A DNA stretch of 64,000 nt, from NCBI GenBank assembly GCA_013822345.1, contig PNKH01000008.1, forward strand, positions 48,581 through 112,580, given 5' to 3'. Every line of letters begins with the position of its first letter. Within the stretch, counting starts at the first letter, position 1. Shown here piece after piece: positions 7,772-16,857 of this stretch. A program made the translations under genes and the position numbers. Origin of the DNA: Isosphaera sp. Its GTDB lineage: Bacteria > Planctomycetota > Planctomycetia > Gemmatales > Gemmataceae. Under the pieces are notes generated by a model that was given only the letters and a program-made list of their open reading frames with translations, made no database searches and was not told the DNA's origin.

Positions 7772-9974
7772 ACCCCCCCGCCTTCTTCGCCGCCGCGACC
7801 AACTCCTGGCAGTGGCCCTCCAGGTCGCGGTCCCCGTGCTCCCGGGCCTTGGCCAGCCCGCGCTCGGCGAACCCCAGGGCCCGCCCCCCGGCCTTCAGCC
7901 GCAGCATGTCCTCGGCCGCGGCGGCGTAGAACCGGCCCTCGTCCGGGCGGGCGGCCAGCAGCACGTCGAACGTGGCCGCGGCCGCCGCCGCGTCCTTCAT
8001 CCGGACGAACAGCTGGGCCTTCTTCAGCCCCAGCTCGACCGCCCGGCCGCCGCCGTTGTGGGCCGCGTCGTACCGCTCCCCCTGCTCGACCAGGTCGACC
8101 GCCTTCGCGAGGTCGCCGCCGACCGCCGCCCCGGTGGCGGCGGCCGCGTACAGCGGGTACCGGTCCGGGGCGTCGGGGTCGGGAGGCCGGGTCAGCCCGG
8201 CCTGGGCGAACGCCACCGCCAGCTCGTGGGCCTTCAGATTGACGGCGGCCCGCATCGCCTGTTCCAGCTCCCCGACCGACAGGGCGGCCGCGTCGAGGGC
8301 GGCCAGCTCCGCGGCGCTCATCGCCGAGAAGTCTCGCTTCGCGGGGGCGGGCGGCTCCCCGGTGGGCGAGGCAGGAGTGCCTCGCTCCTCTTCGGGGCGA
8401 GGCGGGGGCGCCTCGCCCACGGGCGCGGGGGCGGGCTCCGGCTCCGCCGGCACGTCGATCTTCGGCGGGTCGGCGGCGACGTACTCCAGCCCGAGCTTGT
8501 GCCGCAGGGCGTCGAACGAGTACGTCTCGATCGGCACCACCTCCTCGCCGACCTGCTTGTGCGGCTGGACCGCGAGCAGGCAGTCCTCCATGAACTTCAC
8601 CACCCCGAACACCCGCTTCCGGAGGACCGAGCTGCCGACCGCGTCGAGCGGGGAGTTGCCGGCCAGCGCCTTCAACGGGCGGTGGATCCAGACGGTCTCG
8701 AAGAAGTTCCGGGCGTGGTCCCGGAGCTTGGCCTCGGCGGCCGAGATGTCGGACGTCTGGACCGGCTGGGCCAGGGCCTCCAGGGCCACGTCCCCGAAGC
8801 CGAGCGGGCGGGTCGTCTCCTGCGGCTGCTCGACCGCCAGGTTCAGCTCGGCCCGCAGCTCGTCCGCCACCTTCGCCGCCGACTCCCGGTTCGGGTGGGC
8901 GACCTGGATCACCCCCTCGACGATCGTCAGCTTGGCCGCCACCCGGGCGAGGGTGGCACTGCCGACGGCCAGGAGCGACGGCAGCTCCTCGGCCACCAGC
9001 CCGAACACCACCCCGGTTTCTTGGACCACCCGCACCCCGACCAGCTTCCGCCGCTGGCCCCACCCCCGGAGCAGCTGCGACACCGCGTTCGGGTCGCGGA
9101 TCGGCATCACGAACCCGTGGGACAGGTGGTCGGTGTCGGCCTCCATCCCGTACCCGCACCGGAGCACCTCGGCCAGCGCCCCCGCCTCCTCCGCCCGCCG
9201 GTCGTCCGGGTCCAGGTCGATCGACCTCAGGAGCGCCTCGACCGCCTTCGGCTGCTCGCCGACCCAGGCCAGCACGACGCCGAGGTCGAACCACGCGGCC
9301 GGGTCGTCGGGGGTGAGGTGGGTGAGCTGCTCGAACGCCTTGCGGGCGTCGCCGAGCCGGCCGGTGATGAGGGCGGGCGGGACCGGCCGGGCGGTCGGGC
9401 GGAAGGTGTACTTCTTCCGGGCGGCCTCCGGGAGCGGGCTGTCGGGGCCGAACTCGGCGTCGAACTGCTCGCGGATCTCGGCCTCGGCCGGCTGGTAGTG
9501 GAGGACCCGCTCGAGGGCGGCCCGGGCGGCGACCGGGCGGTTGAGCATGGTCTCGAGCTGGTACACCTTGAGGTAGACGGTGGTGAGGGAGTCGTGGGCC
9601 TCCGGGTCGTACGCCTCGGCCGCCCGGCGGTACAAGAGCAGGGCGCCGATCAGCTCGCCCTCCCGCTCCCGGAAGGTGGCCCGGAGGTGGTGGGCGAGGC
9701 CGAAGTCGGGGTTCAGGGCGAGGGCCTTGGAGACGGCCTCCTCGGCCTGCTCCGGGCGACCGGCGTTGTACAGGAACTGGGCGTGGTACCCCCAGACGGC
9801 CGGCTTGTCGGCGTGGGCCCTGGTCAGGTCGGTCATGACCCCGACGGCGGCCTCGTGCTGGGCCTGCTGCTCCAGCTCGAACGCCCGCTGGACCTGGCCG
9901 TAGTACGGGGCGCAGCACCACTTGAACTTCTTCCCGCTCCCGCACGGGCACGAGACGTAGGGGTCGAGGGGCAT
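7770..9974 (-). CDS. SEC-C zinc motif and TPR repeat protein
   Basis: Protein of 734 residues. Residues 9-21 are a textbook SEC-C zinc-binding motif (CPCGSGKKFKWCC), normally a protein-interaction tail in SecA and in many unrelated proteins. Tetratricopeptide-like helical repeats follow (for example NPDFGLAHHLRATFRE and DDPAAWFDLGVVLAWV) and again at the C-terminus. A low-complexity Pro/Glu linker in between (about residues 518-540) is encoded by a palindromic repeat at 8362-8420. Probably a cytoplasmic scaffold; the partner is unknown. Start at 9974 is fixed by the SEC-C motif only 8 residues in. Confidence 0.85.
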   Translation of the reverse strand: MPLDPYVSCPCGSGKKFKWCCAPYYGQVQRAFELEQQAQHEAAVGVMTDLTRAHADKPAVWGYHAQFLYNAGRPEQAEEAVSKALALNPDFGLAHHLRATFREREGELIGALLLYRRAAEAYDPEAHDSLTTVYLKVYQLETMLNRPVAARAALERVLHYQPAEAEIREQFDAEFGPDSPLPEAARKKYTFRPTARPVPPALITGRLGDARKAFEQLTHLTPDDPAAWFDLGVVLAWVGEQPKAVEALLRSIDLDPDDRRAEEAGALAEVLRCGYGMEADTDHLSHGFVMPIRDPNAVSQLLRGWGQRRKLVGVRVVQETGVVFGLVAEELPSLLAVGSATLARVAAKLTIVEGVIQVAHPNRESAAKVADELRAELNLAVEQPQETTRPLGFGDVALEALAQPVQTSDISAAEAKLRDHARNFFETVWIHRPLKALAGNSPLDAVGSSVLRKRVFGVVKFMEDCLLAVQPHKQVGEEVVPIETYSFDALRHKLGLEYVAADPPKIDVPAEPEPAPAPVGEAPPPRPEEERGTPASPTGEPPAPAKRDFSAMSAAELAALDAAALSVGELEQAMRAAVNLKAHELAVAFAQAGLTRPPDPDAPDRYPLYAAAATGAAVGGDLAKAVDLVEQGERYDAAHNGGGRAVELGLKKAQLFVRMKDAAAAAATFDVLLAARPDEGRFYAAAAEDMLRLKAGGRALGFAERGLAKAREHGDRDLEGHCQELVAAAKKAGG
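8362..8420. repeat. imperfect palindrome inside the SEC-C/TPR coding region
   Basis: GTGGGCGAGGC and GCCTCGCCCAC bound an imperfect inner stem. The element lies in frame in the gene on the minus strand and encodes the Pro/Glu/Gly linker. It resembles the GAGGC-rich intergenic palindromes. Confidence 0.6.
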
Positions 9975-10168
9975 CGGGGTCTCGGAGGTGGCAGAGGGCG
10001 GCGGGCTCGCCCGCCGCCCCGTGAGGTTACCTGCTCAGGATAGCGGGTCCGGACGGGGCCGAAAACGGGGGCGGGGGAGTTTGACACCCCCGGAACCGGT
10101 CCTAATTTTGGGTGCCCCACGGACTTTCACGGGCGGCCGCGCCCGCACCCCCGGAGGAACGACCCGCC

Positions 10169-11722
10169 ATGGTGACCGGTGACCTCGGGGCGTGCGAGTG
10201 GTTCGTCTGGGACCTGCGGCGGAGCGGGCTGATCGAGCGCGGGCAACTCGACCAGACGGTCGGCGAGTTCCTCCGCCGGAACCCGCGGGCCGAGGCCCCG
10301 GCCCTGGCCGAGCACCTCGTCGCCCAGGGGGCGCTGACCCCGTTCCAGGCGGAGCGGGTGCTGAACGGCAAGACCCAGGGGCTGGTCCTCGGCCCGTACG
10401 TCCTGCTCGACGCGATCGGGGCCGGGAGCATGGGCCAGGTGTACAAGGCGTCGTCGAAGAACGACGAGGCCCTGTACGCGGTCAAGGTGCTGCCGCGGCG
10501 GAGCATGTGGAACGTCCGGCTGGCCCGGCGGCAGGTGCGGTCGTTCGGGAACTTCACCCACCCGGCGGTGGTCCCGTTCGTGGACGTCGGGACGGCCGGC
10601 GGGCTCCACTACCTGGTGTGGCCGCTGGCCGAGGGGGCGACGCTGGAGGGGCTGGTGCGGGAGCGGGGGAGGCTGCCGGCGAACCTGACCGCGCTGTTCG
10701 GGGTGCAGGTCGCCCGGGGGCTGACCGAGGCCCACCAGAACAACCTGTTCCACGGGCTGGTGAAGCCGTCGAACGTCCTGGTCGGGGCGGACAACCAGGC
10801 CCGCATCCTCGACTTCGGGATCGGGTCCCTGCTGGTCGAGAACGAGGGCGAGAGCCTGGTGGACACGATGTCCACCGCGAACACCCTGACCAGCGGGCTG
10901 GACTGCGCCAGCCCCGAGTCGATCATGGAGCCGACGAACCGGACCCCGGCCGGGGACCAGTACAGCCTGGGGTGCACGCTGTACTACTGCCTGACCGGGC
11001 GGGTGCCGTTCCCGGAGGGGAGCGCGGTCGAGAAGATGATGGCCCACCAGACGAAGGAGCCGGTCCCGGTCCGGGAGTTCGTCCCGGACGCCCCGGCCGG
11101 GCTGGTGGCGGTGGTCGGCCGGCTGATGGCGAAGGACCCGAGCGCCCGGTACACCGGGTGCGACGAGGTGGTGGAGGCGCTGGAGCCGTTCGTCGGCGAC
11201 CCGAAGCTGATCCCGGGCGGGGTGCCGGGGGCCCGGCCGGCCGGGCTGTCGAGCGGGAAGCTGCCGGGGCTCGGGAGCCGGTCCGGGGGGAAGATGCCGG
11301 GGCTGCCGCCGAAGTCGTCGATCGTGGTCCCCGGCCCGGCCGCGGGGGCGCGGCCGGCGCCGTCGGGGGAGCGGCCGGTGCCGGGCCGGGCGGCGGTGGT
11401 GCCGGGCCGGGCGGCGGTCCACGCCGCCCCGGCGGACCCGGCGGCCGACACCGGCGAGGTGCTGCGGACGCCGCTGCCGGCGGACGCGCCGCGGAAGGCG
11501 GGGGCCCGTCCGCCGGCGGCGGTGCCCGGTCGGGCGGCGCGGGCGGCGGTGCCGGTGCCGGAGTTGGAGCCGGAGGCGGAGGAGATCGCGGAGGGGTGGG
11601 CGGAGGAGTTGCCGGAGCGGGAGGGCCGGGGCGGCGGGTTTGGCCCGCTCGGGCTGGTGGCGGTGGCGGTGGTGCTGATGGTGGCGGTGTACTTCGGGGC
11701 GACGCTCCTGATGAAGCAGTGA
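10169..11722 (+). CDS. Ser/Thr protein kinase-like protein, probable pseudokinase
   Basis: Membrane-anchored kinase-fold protein of 517 residues. An N-terminal helical region (1-70) precedes a kinase domain (about 77-350) with a glycine loop GAGSMGQVY at 84-92 and the ATP lysine in YAVKVL (Lys106). The catalytic loop reads HGLVKPSN (195-202) where active kinases have HRDLKPxN, so the catalytic Asp is replaced by Leu; the DFG motif at 215-217 is intact. The helix-C region (RRQVRSFGNF) also lacks the expected Glu. A Pro/Gly/Ala-rich linker leads to a C-terminal transmembrane helix near 492-512. ATG 10169 follows GGAGGAAC. A regulatory or scaffolding role is more likely than catalysis. Confidence 0.85.
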   Translation: MVTGDLGACEWFVWDLRRSGLIERGQLDQTVGEFLRRNPRAEAPALAEHLVAQGALTPFQAERVLNGKTQGLVLGPYVLLDAIGAGSMGQVYKASSKNDEALYAVKVLPRRSMWNVRLARRQVRSFGNFTHPAVVPFVDVGTAGGLHYLVWPLAEGATLEGLVRERGRLPANLTALFGVQVARGLTEAHQNNLFHGLVKPSNVLVGADNQARILDFGIGSLLVENEGESLVDTMSTANTLTSGLDCASPESIMEPTNRTPAGDQYSLGCTLYYCLTGRVPFPEGSAVEKMMAHQTKEPVPVREFVPDAPAGLVAVVGRLMAKDPSARYTGCDEVVEALEPFVGDPKLIPGGVPGARPAGLSSGKLPGLGSRSGGKMPGLPPKSSIVVPGPAAGARPAPSGERPVPGRAAVVPGRAAVHAAPADPAADTGEVLRTPLPADAPRKAGARPPAAVPGRAARAAVPVPELEPEAEEIAEGWAEELPEREGRGGGFGPLGLVAVAVVLMVAVYFGATLLMKQ

Positions 11723-11743
11723 CGCGGGGCGAACGAGTCACAG

Positions 11744-11771
11744 CGAGCGGGGGCCACGGGGCCCCCGCTCG
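11744..11771 (+). terminator. GC-rich hairpin after the kinase-like gene
   Basis: Perfect 12-bp stem (CGAGCGGGGGCC and its complement) with a 4-nt loop, 21 nt past the stop. No T-run. Confidence 0.55.
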
Positions 11772-11948
11772 GCGTTGGCGGCGGGAGGAGTCGATCCCGT
11801 TGCCCGGCCGCGACCGGCGAACGAGGAGGACCAAACCGACGACGCACACGCCGAAGGCGAGTGCGGCCCCGACGACCGCGTCGTACAAGTCGACGGTCGA
11901 GCCGCCCGCCAGCGCGCGAGCGAGGCTGGCGAGCCAGTAGAAGGTCAT
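11745..11948 (-). other. possible small membrane protein remnant
   Basis: From ATG 11948, just downstream of the zinc-ribbon gene, the minus strand encodes MTFYWLASLARALAGG followed by a convincing transmembrane stretch (VVGAALAFGVCVVGLVLLVRR). The frame then stays open far into the antisense of the kinase gene (to 10923), which is implausible for a real gene, so the natural stop may have been lost. The end coordinate given here is arbitrary. A genuine short membrane protein paired with the zinc-ribbon protein is possible. Confidence 0.35.
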
Positions 11949-12005
11949 CACCGCACCCACCCCGAGGACGCAGCCCGCCCGCCGCCGCCCCTTCGCGCCG
12001 GCCTT

Positions 12006-12221
12006 TTAGCGGGCGTCCCGCTCCGCCGCCTCCCGCCTCGCCGCGGCCTCGGCCGGCGGCGCCCCGCACGCCGGGCAACTCCCGGCGGGGCGGTCGCCCT
12101 GGGCGCGGGCGGCACACGGGTTGTGGACCGGGCTGGAGCAGGCGTTGCAGAACCGGCTGTCCAGTTCGGAAGGGATGCTTTCCCGGCAGTGGACGCACCG
12201 CTGTCCGACGAGTTGGGGCAT
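12006..12221 (-). CDS. small zinc-ribbon protein
   Basis: Protein of 71 residues with two Cys pairs in the first half (CVHC and CNAC), a His/Cys pair (HNPC) and a further CPAC, consistent with double zinc-ribbon or RING-like zinc binding. The tail is Ala/Arg/Glu-rich. Similar short zinc-ribbon proteins next to small membrane proteins occur in planctomycetes (from memory). No function is known. It lies upstream of the membrane-protein remnant on the same strand. Confidence 0.7.
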   Translation of the reverse strand: MPQLVGQRCVHCRESIPSELDSRFCNACSSPVHNPCAARAQGDRPAGSCPACGAPPAEAAARREAAERDAR

Positions 12222-12325
12222 GGGACGGTCCGGGTGGGTTCGCGGGGTCGGGAGTCGACGTTACCACCCGCGGCCCGCGACCGCAACCGCCGGGTGGACC
12301 GGATCTCGGGCGGCTCGGGGCTTCC

Positions 12326-12382
12326 GCCTCTCCCCGCTGGGAGAGGTCGCCGGCTTTGCCGGCGGGTGAGGGGGAACCACCT
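12326..12382. repeat. CTCTCCCC-type repeat, partial copy B
   Basis: Single CCTCTCCCCGCTGGGAGAGG stem followed by a GCCGGC...GCCGGC stem and a GGTGAGGGGGAACCACC end, matching one half of the full unit at 858-1058. Confidence 0.75.
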
Positions 12383-12434
12383 TCGGGACGCTCGGTCGGG
12401 CGGACGGCGCGGAGTGGCGGCCCGGGTTTCACGG

Positions 12435-12628
12435 CAGGTGTCGCCCCTCACCCGGCCGGCGAAGCGCCGGCCGACCTCTCCCCGGCGGGGAGAGGTGGGG
12501 CCGGTGCGGCCCCTCGAAACGCACCCGACTCGCAGAGCTGTCGAGGAGGCCGTCGGCCCCCACCTCTCCCCGCCGGGGAGAGGTCGGCCCCGGGGCTTTG
12601 ACCGGGGCCGGGTGAGGGGCACCACCTG
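12435..12628. repeat. CTCTCCCC-type repeat, full copy C
   Basis: Full two-armed unit bounded by CAGGTGTCGCCCCTCACCC and GGGTGAGGGGCACCACCTG, with two opposed CCTCTCCCCGSCGGGGAGAGG stems, as at 858-1058; the spacer between the two stems differs. Confidence 0.85.
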
Positions 12629-12679
12629 CGAGAACGCCCGGTCGCCGAACGACGCGGGGTTGCGGGCCGGGCGACTCGG

Positions 12680-12752
12680 CAGGTGGCGCCCCCTCACCCG
12701 CCGGCGAAGCGCCGGCGACCTCTCCCCGAAACCGGGGAGAGGTGAAGACCTG
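12680..12752. repeat. CTCTCCCC-type repeat, partial copy D
   Basis: Single half unit: CAGGTGGCGCCCCCTCACCC, a GCCGGCGAAGCGCCGGC stem, then CCTCTCCCCGAAACCGGGGAGAGG. Confidence 0.8.
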
Positions 12753-12870
12753 GGCCGCGCCCCCGGCGGCTGACCCCGCCGCCCCGTCCACCTTGTTCCC
12801 GTCTCCGGGCCGGCCCTACAATGCCCGGTATCGCGCGGGCCGGGGCCCGGGCGGACCAGGTCACCCGCCG

Positions 12871-14070
12871 ATGCCCGCCGACCACCCGAGCACCGCCCGA
12901 CCCCGACGGGTCGCCGTCCTCGGGTCCACCGGGTCCGTCGGCACCAGCGCCCTCGACGTCGCCCGACACCTCCCCGACCGCCTCCAACTCGTCGGCCTCG
13001 CCGCCCACTCCAGGTGGGAACAGCTCGCCGAACAGTGCCGCGAGTTCCGGCCGCGGCTCGCCGTCCTCTGCGACCCCGACGCCTTCCGCCGGGCCGACCG
13101 CACCGCCTTCCCCAAGGAAACCGAACTCCTCGGCGGGCCGGACGCCGCCTGCCGGCTCGCCGCCGACCCGGACGTGGACGTGGTGCTGTCCGCCGTCGTC
13201 GGGGCGGCCGGGCTGAACGGGACGTGGGCCGCCCTCGAAGCGGGAAAGACCGTTGCCCTCGCCAACAAGGAAACCCTGGTCGTCGGCGGCCCGCTCGTGA
13301 CCGAGCTCGCGGCCCGCCGCGGGGCGAAGCTCCTCCCGGTCGACAGCGAGCACTCGGCCATCTTCCAGGCGCTCACCGGCCACACCGCCGCCGACGTGGA
13401 GCGGGTCGTGCTCACCGCCAGCGGCGGGCCGTTCCGCGGCCGGTCGGCCGCCGACCTTGAGGCCGTCACCCCGGCGCAGGCCCTCAAGCACCCGACCTGG
13501 CAGATGGGGCCGAAGATCACCGTCGACTCCGCCACCCTGATGAACAAGGCCCTCGAAGTCATCGAGGCCCGGTGGCTGTTCGACCTCCCGGCCGACAAGA
13601 TCGACGTGGTCGTCCACCCGGAGTCGGTCGTCCACTCGTTCGTCGAGTTCGCCGACGGGTCGGTCCTCGCCCAGCTCTCGCCGCCGGACATGCGGCTGCC
13701 GATCCAGCTCGCCCTCACCCACCCGGCCCGCGTCCCCGGCCCGGCGAAGCGCCTCGACTGGCGCGGCCTGTCCGCCCTCCACTTCGAGGCCCCCGACCGG
13801 CAGGCGTTCCCGGCCCTCGACCTCGGGTTCGAGGTGGCCGCCCGCGGCGGGACGTGCGGGGCCGTCCTCAACGGCGCGAACGAGGCCGCGGTCGGCCGGT
13901 TCCTCGCCGGGAGTCTCCCGTTCCCGGACATCGCCCGGTGCTGCCGGGCGGTCCTCGCCGCCCACGACTTCGACCCCCGGCCCACCCTCGACCGCGCCCT
14001 CGCGCTCGACCGGTGGGCCCGGCAGGAGGTAGCCCGTTGGACCCGAACCCGAACCCCGGCAACCCCGTGA
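12871..14070 (+). CDS. dxr: 1-deoxy-D-xylulose 5-phosphate reductoisomerase
   Basis: Second enzyme of the MEP isoprenoid pathway: NADPH- and metal-dependent conversion of DXP to MEP in the cytoplasm. The 399 residues match the family length. Visible motifs are the NADPH loop GSTGSVG (18-24), [11 protein letters not shown], the substrate and metal segments DSEHSAIFQ and [27 protein letters not shown], and NGANEAAV near the C-terminus. ATG 12871 gives the expected short N-terminus; no strong ribosome site is seen, while the open frame back to 12742 runs through repeat DNA. The last 34 nt overlap rseP, indicating coupled translation, an association common in bacteria. Confidence 0.96.
   Translation: MPADHPSTARPRRVAVLGSTGSVGTSALDVARHLPDRLQLVGLAAHSRWEQLAEQCREFRPRLAVLCDPDAFRRADRTAFPKETELLGGPDAACRLAADPDVDVVLSAVVGAAGLNGTWAALEAGKTVALANKETLVVGGPLVTELAARRGAKLLPVDSEHSAIFQALTGHTAADVERVVLTASGGPFRGRSAADLEAVTPAQALKHPTWQMGPKITVDSATLMNKALEVIEARWLFDLPADKIDVVVHPESVVHSFVEFADGSVLAQLSPPDMRLPIQLALTHPARVPGPAKRLDWRGLSALHFEAPDRQAFPALDLGFEVAARGGTCGAVLNGANEAAVGRFLAGSLPFPDIARCCRAVLAAHDFDPRPTLDRALALDRWARQEVARWTRTRTPATP
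14024..14030 (+). promoter_or_regulatory. ribosome binding site that fixes the rseP start
   Basis: AGGAGGT lies inside the end of dxr, 6 nt before the TTG at 14037. It favours that TTG over the in-frame GTG at 14067. Confidence 0.75.
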
Positions 14071-16355
14071 CCCCGCCGCCCAGCCCGGGTGAAGGCCAGG
14101 CCGCCGGGGTGTCGGCCCTGAAGGCGTGGCTGCGGGAGAACGCCGTCTCCCTGGTCATCACCGCCGTCGGCATCGCCCTCGTGATCGCCTACCTCGACCC
14201 GATCGACACCCTGAAGGTGGTGTTCGGCCTCGGGTTCATCATCTTCATCCACGAGCTCGGCCACTTCCTCGCGGCGAAGTGGTGCGACGTCCACGTCCGG
14301 ACGTTCTCGATCGGGTTCGGCCCGGCCGTCCCGTTCTGCTCGTACAAGTGGGGCGAGACCACGTACATGGTCGGCATCATCCCGCTCGGCGGGTACGTGT
14401 CGATGGTCGGGGAGGGGGACGCGGCCGGGGAAGAGGACGCCGAGGAAGACCCGCGGAGCTTCCGGAAGAAGTCGGTCGGCCAGCGGATGCTCATCATCTC
14501 GGCCGGCGTCGTGATGAACATCCTGCTCGGGATGGCGTGCTTCGTCGCCGCGTACCTGCACGGGGTGCAGGAGAAGCCGGCCACCGTCGGGTGGGTGGAG
14601 AGCGGCGGGGCGGCCTGGCGGGCCGGCCTCCGGACCGACGACGATGTCCTCCGGATCGACTCCCGCGAGCGGCCGTTCTTCAACGACATCCGCCCGATCG
14701 TGATGAGCACCCGCAAGGGCGAGCAGGTCGAGCTGCAGGTCCGGCACGCCGGGCAGGGCGAGGAGCGGACTCTGCGGGTCGAGCCGATCCGCGACGAGGG
14801 GGCCCGGTTCCCGCAGCTCGGGATCGCCCCGCCGGACCGCCTCACCCTGCCGGTCGTCCGGAAGGGCGACTTCCGCCCGGTCGCCCCCGGCAGCCCGGCG
14901 GCCGCCGCCAAGGACCCCGGGTTCGAGCCCGGCGACCGGATCGTCGGGATGACCGACCCGGACCCGGCGAAGGGGGTGACCGCGCTGCGGCCCGACCCGC
15001 GGGACCCGGAGGTCGGCGGGGACATCGCCGATTACTACGACCGCCTGGCGAAGCTCGCCGGCAAAGACATCACGTTCCGGGTCGTCCGCAAGGACGACGG
15101 GCCGACGGTGGACGTGGTGGTCCAGCCGGCGTACCGGTCGGACCTCGGGGTGCGGATGCGGATGGGGAAGGTGGTCGCCCTGCGGGCCGGCGGGCCGGCC
15201 GAGCAAGCCAAGATGGTCGCGTACTCCGAGTCCCCGGCGGTGCCCGGCGACACGATCAAGACGGTGAAGCTGCCGGAGGCCGGCGGGAAGCAGTTGTGGC
15301 TCACCACCGGCGAGCCGAAGGCGGTCCCGGCGGGGGTCGAGGTGCGGAAGCTCGACCCGGTCCTCCTGCCGCTGGAGCTGAAGCGGTGGGCGGACCGGAA
15401 CCCGGCGGACCGGACGGTCCGGCTGGAGGTGCTGCGGGTGCAAGGGGCGCAGGAGAACGCGACGGTCGAGCTGGCCCTGGCGTACGACCCGGCGTACCGC
15501 CACGACCGGGAGGTGCTGACCCTGCCGAACTCGCCGCTGGCGCTCGGCGGGCTGGGGCTGGCGTACCTCGTCGAGGGGGTGGTGGACGCGGTCGACCCGA
15601 ACGGGCCGGCGGCCGGCAAGCTCCAGCCGGGCGACCTGGTCACCGGGGTCCGGTTCCGGCCTGCCGAGACGGGCGAGGACAACTCGAGCTGGCTCGGCCG
15701 GACGTGGCGCGGGCTGCTGACGTGGGTCGGGCTGCGGAAGGAGGGCGGGGGGCCGCCGTGGAAGGACGTGAAGCCGCACCAGTGGGCGTCGGCCGAGGCG
15801 GCGGTGCAGCAGCTGCCGCCGGGGTCCGTCGACCTGCGGGTGAAGCGCGGGGACGAGGAGTTGGAGTTCACGGTCCCGGCGCGGGCGGACAAGAACTGGC
15901 CGGCCGAGGAGCGGGGGCTGATCCTGCAGCAGGACTTCCGGACGCAGAAGGCGGCGGACGTGGGCGACGCCCTGTACCTCGGGTACCGGCGGACGGTGCG
16001 GTTCGTGAAGGAGGTGTACATGAACCTGTACGCGATGGCGTTCGGGCGGGTGAGCGCGACGACGATGAGCGGCCCGCTGACCATCGCGAACGTGTCGTAC
16101 CGGTTCGCCGGGGAGGACTTCTGGCAGTTCCTGCTGTTCCTCGGGATGATCTCGGTGAACCTGGCGGTGGTGAACTTCCTGCCGATCCCGGTGCTCGACG
16201 GCGGGCACATGGTGTTCCTGCTGCTGGAGTGGGTGCTCGGCCGGCCGGTCCCGGAGCGGGTGTTCGCGATCGCCATGTACACCGGGCTGTTCCTGATCCT
16301 GTCGCTGATGGTGTTCGTCCTGTACCTCGACGTCAGCCGGCTGTTCTTCGGGTGA
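14037..16355 (+). CDS. rseP: site-2 intramembrane zinc metalloprotease RseP
   Basis: Membrane protease of 772 residues using a TTG start behind a strong AGGAGGT. The zinc site HELGH (72-76) lies in the first membrane helix region ([22 protein letters not shown]), and the C-terminal partner motif [15 protein letters not shown] is near residue 720, with membrane helices on both sides. The middle (about 175-640) is much longer than in the roughly 450-residue E. coli protein. It contains PDZ-like stretches (for example [20 protein letters not shown] and [16 protein letters not shown]), so more than two PDZ-like modules are likely. It should cleave membrane-bound anti-sigma factors or signal-peptide remnants. 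Follows dxr, as in many genomes. Confidence 0.93.
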   Translation: MDPNPNPGNPVTPPPSPGEGQAAGVSALKAWLRENAVSLVITAVGIALVIAYLDPIDTLKVVFGLGFIIFIHELGHFLAAKWCDVHVRTFSIGFGPAVPFCSYKWGETTYMVGIIPLGGYVSMVGEGDAAGEEDAEEDPRSFRKKSVGQRMLIISAGVVMNILLGMACFVAAYLHGVQEKPATVGWVESGGAAWRAGLRTDDDVLRIDSRERPFFNDIRPIVMSTRKGEQVELQVRHAGQGEERTLRVEPIRDEGARFPQLGIAPPDRLTLPVVRKGDFRPVAPGSPAAAAKDPGFEPGDRIVGMTDPDPAKGVTALRPDPRDPEVGGDIADYYDRLAKLAGKDITFRVVRKDDGPTVDVVVQPAYRSDLGVRMRMGKVVALRAGGPAEQAKMVAYSESPAVPGDTIKTVKLPEAGGKQLWLTTGEPKAVPAGVEVRKLDPVLLPLELKRWADRNPADRTVRLEVLRVQGAQENATVELALAYDPAYRHDREVLTLPNSPLALGGLGLAYLVEGVVDAVDPNGPAAGKLQPGDLVTGVRFRPAETGEDNSSWLGRTWRGLLTWVGLRKEGGGPPWKDVKPHQWASAEAAVQQLPPGSVDLRVKRGDEELEFTVPARADKNWPAEERGLILQQDFRTQKAADVGDALYLGYRRTVRFVKEVYMNLYAMAFGRVSATTMSGPLTIANVSYRFAGEDFWQFLLFLGMISVNLAVVNFLPIPVLDGGHMVFLLLEWVLGRPVPERVFAIAMYTGLFLILSLMVFVLYLDVSRLFFG

Positions 16356-16364
16356 GAAAGGCAG

Positions 16365-16417
16365 GAAGCGATCGCACGCGGATGAAGAGGATCAGAAGAC
16401 AGGATGCAGAGGATCAG
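16365..16417 (+). repeat. left 53-bp inverted repeat of the GxxExxY cassette
   Basis: Identical, as reverse complement, to 16858-16910. The sequence itself holds internal near-repeats of GAGGATCAG. It starts 10 nt after the rseP stop. Confidence 0.93.
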
Positions 16418-16443
16418 GCAGTAAGCATTGTGAGGACACAGTC

Positions 16444-16851
16444 GTGAAGCACGAGGACATCACCGAGCGCGTCATCGGCGCGTTCTACGCCGTCTACAAC
16501 ACGCTCGGCTGGGGGTTCCTCGAGAAGGTGTACCAGGGGGCGATGAAGATCGAGCTGGAGAGGCGCGGGCTGTCGATCGTCCCCCAGGCCAAGATGGAGG
16601 TGTTCTACGGCGGGGTCGCGGTCGGCGAGTACTTCGCCGACTTCCTCGTCGAGGGGTGCGTGATCGTCGAACTGAAGTCGGCCGAGCGGATCGCGAAGGA
16701 GCACGAGGCGCAGGTGATCAACTACCTGCGGGCGTCGGCGGTGGACGTCGGCCTGCTGCTGAACTTCGGCCCGAGTGCGGAGTTCCGCCGGAAGGTGGTC
16801 GAACGGGATCGGGGCCCGGGGTTCACGGCCGTGGTCTTCCACCCTGATTGA
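16444..16851 (+). CDS. GxxExxY family protein (PD-(D/E)XK-like)
   Basis: Protein of 135 residues starting at GTG 16444. Residues 24-30 (GFLEKVY) are the defining GxxExxY motif. A nuclease-like core follows: Asp66 in YFADFLV, then Glu76 and Lys78 in IVELKS, the spacing expected of PD-(D/E)XK folds, plus the helix EHEAQVINYLRAS. The family is widespread and multi-copy in Planctomycetes and Verrucomicrobia; its function is not established. The gene is enclosed by 53-bp perfect inverted repeats, with 6 nt between its stop and the right copy, and interrupts the rseP-hemG spacing. No transposase is encoded within. Confidence 0.92.
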   Translation: MKHEDITERVIGAFYAVYNTLGWGFLEKVYQGAMKIELERRGLSIVPQAKMEVFYGGVAVGEYFADFLVEGCVIVELKSAERIAKEHEAQVINYLRASAVDVGLLLNFGPSAEFRRKVVERDRGPGFTAVVFHPD

Positions 16852-16857
16852 TTCTGT

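Larger units (their letters stand above)
12222..12870. other. 649-bp repeat-filled intergenic region upstream of dxr
   Basis: No credible gene. Most of the interval is three CTCTCCCC-type repeat units listed separately. The region just before dxr (about 12755-12870) has no obvious promoter box or strong ribosome site that I can see. Confidence 0.7.
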
